Shown here piece after piece: positions 57,745-64,000 of a stretch of DNA of 64,000 nt. The notes under the pieces were generated by a model that was given only the letters and a program-made list of their open reading frames with translations, made no database searches and was not told the origin of the DNA. Position 1 is the stretch's first letter, and each line of letters starts with the position of its first letter. The DNA is from QHWT01 sp963755695 (lineage in GTDB: Bacteria > Acidobacteriota > Vicinamibacteria > Vicinamibacterales > 2-12-FULL-66-21): NCBI GenBank assembly GCA_963755695.1, contig CAVWLB010000008.1, positions 1,302,001 through 1,366,000 of the forward strand, written 5' to 3'. Position numbers and translations under genes: made by a program.

Positions 57745-59990
57745 ATGGATGCACCGAAGATCGGCCGGTCGGTCCACCGCAAGGAAGGGCGCGCCAAGGT
57801 CACCGGTCAGGCGCTGTACGTCGACGACGTCGCGCCGGCGGGCATGCTGCACGGCGTCACCGTGCGCAGCTCCGATTGCGCGCGGCCGCATCACGGGCAT
57901 TCACTTCGATCCGGCGATCGACTGGGACGAGTTCATCGTCGTCACCGCGGCCGACATTCCCGGCAGCAACCGCGTCAAGCTGATCACCGACGATCAGCCG
58001 TACCTCGCCGTCGGAGCGTCGTCAATCACCCGGAAGAGCCGATCGTGCTGATCGCGCACCGCGATCGCGCGCGTGCCGACGAGGCGCGGCGCAGGGTCAC
58101 GATCGACATCGAGCCGCTGCCGGCGGTGCTCACCATCGACGAGGCGCTGGCGGGGCGCGAGATCATCTGGGGCGACAGACAACTCTTCAAGCGATACCGC
58201 GTCAGCAAGGGAGACGTCGACGCCGCGCTCGCCGCCGCAGCGATCGTGTCGTCGAGGGTGAATACGAGACCGGCGCGCAGGAACAGCTCTACATCGAGCC
58301 GAACGGCATGCTCGCGATCGCCGATCCGGCGCACGGCGTGACGGTGTGGGGCTCGATGCAGTGCCCGTACTACGTCCACAACGCGCTCGCTGGCGCTCTT
58401 CGGCCTGCCGGCCGAGCGCATTCGCGTCGTGCAGATGGAAACCGGCGGCGGCTTCGGCGGCAAGGAAGAATATCCCGTCGATGATCGCCGGCCACGCGGC
58501 GCTGCTCGCGTGGAAGTCCGGCCGGCCGGTGAAGATGATCTACGGCCGCAGCGAAGACATGGCGGCGACGACCAAGCGCCACCCGTCGCGGACGCGCCAT
58601 CGCACGGCCGTCGACGCGCGACGGACGGCTGCTCGGCGATGGACATCGACTTCGTCGATCGACGGCGGCGCCTACTGCACGCTGTCGCCGGTCGTGCTGT
58701 CGCGCGGCACGATCCACGCCGCCGGACCGTACTCCTGTCCGAACGTGCGCGTTCGCGGACGCGCGGTCGCGACCAACGTGCCGCCGCACGGCGCCTTCCG
58801 CGGCTTCGGCGCGCCGCAGAGCATCTTCGCGCTCGAGCGGCACATGGACAAGGTCGCGGCGGCGGTCGGCGCTCTCGCCCGAGGAATTCCGGCGCCGCAA
58901 CTTCATCACGCCGGGCGACACGCTCGCCGTCGGGCAGACGATCCGCGAGCCGGTCGACATGCGCGCGCTGCTCGATCGCGCGCTGGCGCTGTCGCGACTA
59001 CCAGCGAGAAGCGCGAGCGCTTCGCGCGCGAGAACCCGCGGCGGCGCGTCGAGAAAGGGCATCGGCTTCGCGTCGTTCATGCACGGCGCCGGCTTCACCG
59101 GATCCGGCGAGGTGCACCTGCGTCGGTCGTCGACGGTCGAAGGCACGCGCCGAAGGCACGGTGCGCGTGCTGGCCGCGAGCACCGAGATCGGCCAGGGGA
59201 CCAACACGATCTTTTCGCAGATCGCCGCCGACGCGCTCGGCATCGACTGCGACGACGTCGACATCGTCCAGCCCGACACCGTCGAGGTGCCCGAACAGCG
59301 GGCCGACCGTCGCGTCGCGCACCTGCATGGTGGTCGGCAAGCTCGTCGAGACGGCGGCGCTCGGCGTCAAGCACGCGCTCGATCGACGCCGGCTATCTGC
59401 CGGTCGTGTACATCGCGAGCCGAGTTCGCAGCCGCGTGCGAGCGCTACGTCGACGCCTTCGGCGCGCTGCGCGGCGACGAGCCAGTACCAGCCGCCGCCC
59501 GGACTGCACTGGGACGACGAGAAGTACATGGGCGACGCGTACGGCACGTACGCGTGGGCCGTCTATGTGGCCGAAGTGACGGTCGATCTCGACCACGTGG
59601 GAGACGCGCGTCGACGACTTCGTCGCCGTTCAGGAAGTCGGCAAGGTGATCAACCCGACGCTCGCGGCGGGCCAGATCGAAGGCGGCGTCGCGCAGGGCA
59701 TCGGCTGGGCGCTCTACGAGGACGTCGTCTGGCGCGAGGGCCGGATGGCCAACGGGCAGATGACCAACTACATCATGCCGACGTCGATGGACCTGCCGCC
59801 GATCCGCGTCGTACTTCGAGGAGGTCCCGTATCCGCACGGGCCAGCGGGCGCGAAGGGCATCGGCGAGCTGCCGATGGACGGCCCGGCGCCGGCGATCTT
59901 CAACGCGGTCGCGCACGCCACCGGCGCGCGAGCCCACGCAGCTGCCGCTGACGCCGGAGCGCCTGATGGCGGCTGATGGAGGCGAATCAG
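57745..59990 (+). CDS. Xanthine dehydrogenase, molybdopterin subunit (about 20 indels)
   Basis: The start is MDAPKIGRSVHRKEGRAKVT. The domains of an XdhA-type subunit appear in order but in alternating frames: ALYVDDVAPAGMLHGVTVRS, VNHPEEPIVLIAHRDRARAD, YETGAQEQLYIEPNGMLAIA, the moco loop METGGGFGGKEE, MAATTKRHPSRTRHRTAV, NVPPHGAFRGFGAPQ, ASTEIGQGTNTIFSQIAADA and GAKGIGELPMDGPAPAIFNA with the active-site Glu. The enzyme hydroxylates hypoxanthine and xanthine to urate. Almost every break is a +1 insertion of C or G, about one per 100 bp. No conserved block is missing, so I judge it intact in the organism. The end is approximate. Confidence 0.85.
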
Positions 59991-60481
59991 TGTCTGAGGC
60001 GCGATCGCGTCGCGTCTGTCGTGCACCGTGAACGGCCGCCGTTCGTGCTCGAGGGGCACCCGATGGCGCGCCTGCTCGACGTGCTCCGCGCCAGGCCGGA
60101 CTCACCGGCACGAAGGAAGGCTGCGGCGAAGGGGAGTGCGGCGCGTGCGCCGTGCTGCTTGACGGCGAACTGGTCAACAGCTGTCTGACGCCGCTCGCCC
60201 ACGCTGACGGGGCAGTCATCGTCACGATCGAAGGCATCGCGAGCGGCGACGACCTGCACGTCGTCCAGGAAGCGTTCCTCGAGTGCGGCGGCGCGCAGTG
60301 CGGCATCTGCACGCCGGGGATGGTGCTCGCGGCCGTCGATCTCCTCGCGCGCACGCCGAACCCGACCGAAAGCGACGTCCGCGCGGCGCTCGCCGGCAAT
60401 CTGTGCCGGTGCACCGGCTACATGCGGATCTTCGAGTCGGTGCTCGACGCCTGCCGCAGAGTTTCAGCATCGCGCGCATGA
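59990..60481 (+). CDS. Xanthine dehydrogenase, [2Fe-2S] subunit (indels at 5' end)
   Basis: The plant-type [2Fe-2S] cluster motif CGEGECGACAVLLDGE becomes readable when one missing G near 60102 is restored, and the second, helical cluster domain is intact with CGGAQCGICTPGMVLAAVDL and GNLCRCTGYMRIFESV. The subunit passes electrons from the molybdenum site to FAD. The 5' boundary is uncertain (candidates GTG near 59993 or an ATG near 59976). The stop overlaps the next start as ATGA (60478-60481). Confidence 0.85.
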
Positions 60482-61349
60482 GCACACTGGCTCGACCGGG
60501 TATCGAGCTCGTCACGCCAGCGTCTCTGGACGACGCGCTGGCGACTCATCGCATCCGACGACTCGGCACGGCCGTTTGCCGGCGGCACCGATCTGATGGT
60601 GCAGCTCGACGCCGGCCAACTGCCGCCGGGACGATTACGTCAATCTGTGGGGTCTGCCACGAGCTGCGCGGCATCGCGAATCGCCCTGATGCGCGTCACC
60701 ATCGGCGCGCTGACGACCTACACCGACGATCCGCGACATCGGCGGTGCTCGCGCGGCGATATCCCATGCTGGTCGCGCGGCGGCAGAGACCGGCGGCGAT
60801 CGCCACGCAGAACCGCGGCACGATCGGCGGCAACATCGCCAATGCGTCGCCGGCGGCCGACACGCCGCCGGCGCTGCTCGTCTACGACGCTGAACTCGAG
60901 CTTCGGTCGGCGGCGGCACCCGCCGCGTGCCATACGCGACGTTCCACACCGGCTTACAAGCAAGATGGTCCTCGCGCCGGGAGAGATCATCTCGCGGGTT
61001 CGTCTGCCGCGGCGCACCGGACTGGCGTGACTACTACCGCAAGGTTGGCACGCGCCGCGCGCAGGCGATCTCGAAGGTCTGTTTCGCCGGATCGATCGTC
61101 ATGGACGGCGACATCGTCGGGTGACGTCCGGGTCGCGCTCGGCAGCGTGCGCTCCGGTTGTCGTCCGCGCGTTGCAGGCGGAAGACGTCGCTCCGCGGCA
61201 CACGCATCGACGCTGAAGCGATCGCCGCGGCCGAAGAAGCCTTGAAATCAGAGATCAAGCCGATCGACGACCTGCGTTCGACGGCGGCGTATCGTCTGCG
61301 CGTGGCCGCGAATCTATTGAAAGACTTTCTCCGCCGGCCAGGCCTCTAG
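60478..61349 (+). CDS. Xanthine dehydrogenase, FAD-binding subunit (many indels)
   Basis: The start is MSTLARPGIELVTPASLDDA. FAD-domain motifs follow in changing frames: AGGTDLMVQLDAGQLPPG (after repair), VATQNRGTIGGNIANASPAA-like, YKQMVLAPGEIISRVRLPRR, WRDYYRKVGTRRAQAISKVC and, at the end, the CO-dehydrogenase flavoprotein C-terminal domain finishing YRLRVAANLLKDFLRRPG. It receives electrons for NAD or another acceptor. Insertions again predominate. Confidence 0.82.
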
Positions 61350-61358
61350 CCTTTCGGT

Positions 61359-62534
61359 TTACCGAATCACATTGCGCAGGATCAAATCTCTCACCGCGAG
61401 GTCGACCTCGCGCGTGCCCGGGCGCGGTGATCCGTTGTCGGCGTCACGTCGGTGTTGAAGGACACAGCCAGGCGGTGCGGCTGGGGCGATGGAGGTAGAG
61501 ATGCGAGATGAAGCCATTCTGATCGCCGCTGTGGCCGACCAGTTGGACCTCGCCATAACGCTCGACGAAGAACGACAGCGCCGCCTGCGAATCGGACCCG
61601 TTGTGCCTTCGCCCGCGGTGGCACGGATTTGCGGCGTCCACATTTCTTCGAGCGACGATCGTTTCAGCACGACGTCGTATTCTGCGCGCCGTTGCTGCGT
61701 CACCAATCAGGAATGCCAGATATCGCGCCATGTCGTCCGAACGGCGAGTTCAAACCGCCGTTCGACACGGTGATGCCCGTGTCGAAATCGAACCGCGCCT
61801 CGTGGAGCCCCGTTCGATCGCGGAAGTAGCTGTGCGAGCGGTGCGGCAGCAGGTAGTACGGCGCGCGATCGAAGAACGTGCTGGTGCATGCCGAGCGGCA
61901 TCAGGATGTTCTTCGTGACGTAGACCTCGTAGTCGTCGCCGGACAGCAGCTCGATGATGCGGCCCAGGAAGATCACGCCCGGGGTTCGAGTAGCTGTACT
62001 TGCGTCCCGGGCGCGAACTGCACGTCGGTGTAGGGCAGCATCGCAACCAGCTGTTCCCAGGTCGTCGGCTCGAACGGGTGCCACGGCTTGTCGCCGCCCC
62101 ACGGCCAGGTCGACGCGCGGAAGCCGGCGCTGTGCGACATGAGGTGGCGGATCTTGAATGTCGGACATGTCGCCGAACGGATCGTGCGCGGCACGCAAGC
62201 TCCGGCACGTACTTGACGACCGGATCGTCGAGCGACAGCAGCCCGCGATCGCGCAGCTGCATGATCGCGATGCCGGTGAAAGTCTTGGTGATCGATGCCC
62301 AGTGATAGATGGTTTCGTCGTCGACCGGAACCTTGCGATCGAGGTCCTGAAATCCCTCGGTTCTGCCGGGCAACGAATGCGCCCGTCGCGAACCAGCATC
62401 AGGCTGCTGCCGACAATCCCGGCCCGATCCAACTGCTGTCGATAGCCATCGGCCACGGCTGGCCAGCCAGGCGGAGATTGGGAGGAACCACCAAGGATTG
62501 CCGCACAGATCATGAGCACCAAGCTCGAGCGCAT
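61359..62534 (-). CDS. Beta-lactamase-fold serine hydrolase (many indels)
   Basis: MRSSLVLMICAAILGGSSQS is a signal peptide at 62534. VPVDDETIYHWASITKTFTG carries the SxxK nucleophile (SITK), and IRHLMSHSAGFRASTWPWG, YSNPGVIFLGRIIELLSGDD and FVERYGEVQLVGHSGDQNGF are typical of class C/EstB-like family members, the last containing HSG in place of KTG. Such enzymes are esterases or peptidases more often than drug-inactivating. At least eight indels scatter the blocks over three frames. It converges on the xanthine dehydrogenase operon. Confidence 0.78.
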
Positions 62535-62555
62535 CGGCTCAATGCTACAACGCTT

Positions 62556-63503
62556 ATGATGAGATTCATGGCGGAGCCTATCGATCCTCGCGTGACCATC
62601 GGCCACGTGCACCTCAAGGTCGCGGATCTCGAACGCGCTGTGGCGTTCTACTCCGGGGTCCTTGGTTTCGAGGTCACCACCCGGATGGGAAGTTCGGCAG
62701 CCTTCCTGAGTGCCGGCGGCTATCACCATCACATAGGCCTGAACACCTGGGAGAGCCACAACGGTTCGCCGCCAGCACGGAATGCGACCGGTCTCTATCA
62801 TGTCGCGATCCGCTACCCGGACCGTGCGGCACTTGGCGCCGCGCTGCGACGCCTGGCCGACGCGCGCGTTCCGCTCGACGGGGCGGCGGATCACGGCGTC
62901 AGCGAAGCGCTGTATTTACACGATCCGGACGGCAATGGCATCGAACTGTACTGGGACCGACCGCGCGAGCAATGGCCGCGGGCATCCGATGGCACCCTGC
63001 GGATGGGGACCGATCCCCTCGACGTCAAGGCGCTCCTCGCCGAAGCAAGGCAGGGTGCGGGTGCGGCCGAGACGCGCGGACCGTCCGTCGCCCCGGCGGA
63101 CGCGGCGGCCTTGTCGGGCGCGACGCGCGATCGCCTTGCCCAGTTGCGGACGCGTCTCCTGGCGCTCCACAAGAGCCTGCTCGACGATGCCCGAGTCGCG
63201 TATGAAATGGATCGAGGCAGCGTCAGCTCGAAGGGGCACCTGCTGCAGCTGGTGATCAACGATCCCTTGTTTGCCTGGCTGCATCAGATCTCGGAGATGA
63301 TCGTCAGAATCGACGAAGCGACGGCCGCCGACGCGGCCGCGACCGAATCGGACGCACGCGCCATCTTCGACCAGGTCGACAAGTTGCTGTTGCCATCCGA
63401 GAGCGGTGATGTGTTCGCCAGGAGGTACTACGAGGCATTGCAGCGTCAGCCAGCGGTCGTGTTGGCGCATGGCGCAGTCAAGAAAGTACTGAAACAGCCC
63501 TGA
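62556..63503 (+). CDS. VOC/glyoxalase-fold dioxygenase-like protein with extra helical domain
   Basis: Residues 1-165 are two VOC modules of the CatE type: VTIGHVHLKVADLERAVAFY and GLYHVAIRYPDRAALGAALR, with metal ligands expected at GHVHLK (His), the LYHVAI His and the GIELYWDRPREQWP Glu. Residues 190-310 form a separate helical domain (LRTRLLALHKSLLDDARVAY, HLLQLVINDPLFAWLHQISE) with no recognised function. The frame is intact, unlike its neighbour. ATGs at 62556, 62559 and 62568 are all possible starts. Confidence 0.82.
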   Translation: MMRFMAEPIDPRVTIGHVHLKVADLERAVAFYSGVLGFEVTTRMGSSAAFLSAGGYHHHIGLNTWESHNGSPPARNATGLYHVAIRYPDRAALGAALRRLADARVPLDGAADHGVSEALYLHDPDGNGIELYWDRPREQWPRASDGTLRMGTDPLDVKALLAEARQGAGAAETRGPSVAPADAAALSGATRDRLAQLRTRLLALHKSLLDDARVAYEMDRGSVSSKGHLLQLVINDPLFAWLHQISEMIVRIDEATAADAAATESDARAIFDQVDKLLLPSESGDVFARRYYEALQRQPAVVLAHGAVKKVLKQP

Positions 63504-63607
63504 AGAGCCCTCACTGGTCAATAGAGCGGCTGGCACGAGCCCTGCTACTCTGCACCCGGTCGTAATGCAGGCAGCTGTAGGGCTGCCCTACGACGGAGGG
63601 CAAGCAC

Positions 63608-64000
63608 ATGCGCTGGAGCTCAAGTGGACGCGACAACATCGACGACATGCGCGGGGCCTCGGGCGGCGGCGGATTCCGCGCGGTCCCTCTCGGCATCGGC
63701 GGCTTCATCGTCGTAGCCTTGCTCAGCATGTATACGGGCATCGACTTTTTTTCGTTGCTCGGCGGCGGTCAGGCTAATGCTCCATCATCGAGCGTCGGCA
63801 CGTCCGGGTCGGTAAACTCCTCACCGACCGAAGAGAAACTCGTCGACTTCGTCAATGCCGTTGCCGAAGACGTGCAGGACACCTGGGAGAATGTGCTTGG
63901 CGGAAGGTACGAACGCACGCGCGTGGTGCTGTTCCGCGATCAGATCCAATCGACCTGCGGCTTCGCGCAATCCGCAACTGGTCCCTTCTACTGCCCCGGC
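63608..64000 (+). CDS. Neutral zinc metallopeptidase, YpfJ-like (N-terminal part)
   Basis: The gene runs off the right edge. MRWSSSGRDNIDDMRGASGG is the usual start of the YpfJ/KPN_02809 family, followed by one membrane helix (LGIGGFIVVALLSMYTGIDF) and the start of the peptidase domain (WENVLGGRYERTRVVLFRDQ, STCGFAQSATGPFYCPG). The HExxH site would lie beyond the edge. GGAGGG precedes the ATG by 5 bases. Upstream, 63504-63607 contains a small GTAGGGctgCCCTAC palindrome. Confidence 0.92.
   Translation, partial: MRWSSSGRDNIDDMRGASGGGGFRAVPLGIGGFIVVALLSMYTGIDFFSLLGGGQANAPSSSVGTSGSVNSSPTEEKLVDFVNAVAEDVQDTWENVLGGRYERTRVVLFRDQIQSTCGFAQSATGPFYCPG

Noticed and set aside
57745..61349. Xanthine dehydrogenase operon as pseudogenes
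   Set aside because: All catalytic and cofactor motifs survive in one frame or another, there are no large deletions, and the indels are biased to +1 C or G insertions, which fits sequence error better than decay.

Overview
The window looks like a GC-rich chromosome fragment from an Acidobacteriota bacterium, most likely of the Vicinamibacteria (subgroup 6) type. The grounds are the 16S rRNA (for example the run of G after TAATAC near 38287), an ADOP/MacB-like permease typical of that phylum, and the gene content. The taxon is an inference from recalled sequence features, not from a search.

Layout. 1-1257: the end of an NtrC-type sigma-54 activator and an NAD(P)-binding oxidoreductase. 1254-10008 (minus strand): a surface-glycan type operon with a STAS protein, a UbiA-family prenyltransferase (decaprenyl-phosphate phosphoribosyltransferase-like), a DUF362 protein, a helical protein, an Arg-rich disordered protein and four GT4 glycosyltransferases arranged A-B-B-A. 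10097-14323: an RND efflux pump with its adaptor. 14541-15167: a zinc-ribbon protein and rpsU. 15352-31455: a purine biosynthesis cluster (purD, purE, purB, purS, purQ, purL, purF, purM, purN) interspersed with mtaB, rlmN, an M16 protease and a HEAT-repeat protein. It is invaded by a RAYT (REP-associated) transposase whose palindromes reach into the first codons of purN. 31468-36880: a phosphoesterase, a DUF268 protein, tyrS and the ADOP permease. 37180-43448: a complete rRNA operon (two promoters, 16S, tRNA-Ile, tRNA-Ala, 23S, 5S, terminator). 43561-52254: a mixed set including an amidohydrolase, a bactofilin, a SLATT-like two-TM protein, a TfoX-N protein, an S9 peptidase, PepF and a Gfo/Idh/MocA oxidoreductase. 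52328-61349: a purine-degradation cluster with allantoinase, an allantoicase-OHCU decarboxylase fusion, HIU hydrolase, a PuuD-type membrane urate hydroxylase, a DUF6986 aldolase-like protein and a three-subunit xanthine dehydrogenase. 61359-64000: a beta-lactamase-fold hydrolase, a VOC protein with an extra helical domain, and the start of a zinc metallopeptidase.

How they fit together: the two purine clusters lie on either side of the rRNA operon. One builds IMP from PRPP. The other takes hypoxanthine/xanthine through urate, HIU, OHCU, allantoin and allantoate to ureidoglycolate and urea.

Sequence quality matters here. Many genes, including normally essential ones (purD, purQ, rlmN), carry single-base indels, and they are very dense at 43.5-44.9 kb and 56.4-62.5 kb. 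The indels are strongly biased to +1 insertions of C or G, so I read them as sequencing or assembly artefacts rather than gene decay. Coordinates of those genes span the reconstructed reading frame.
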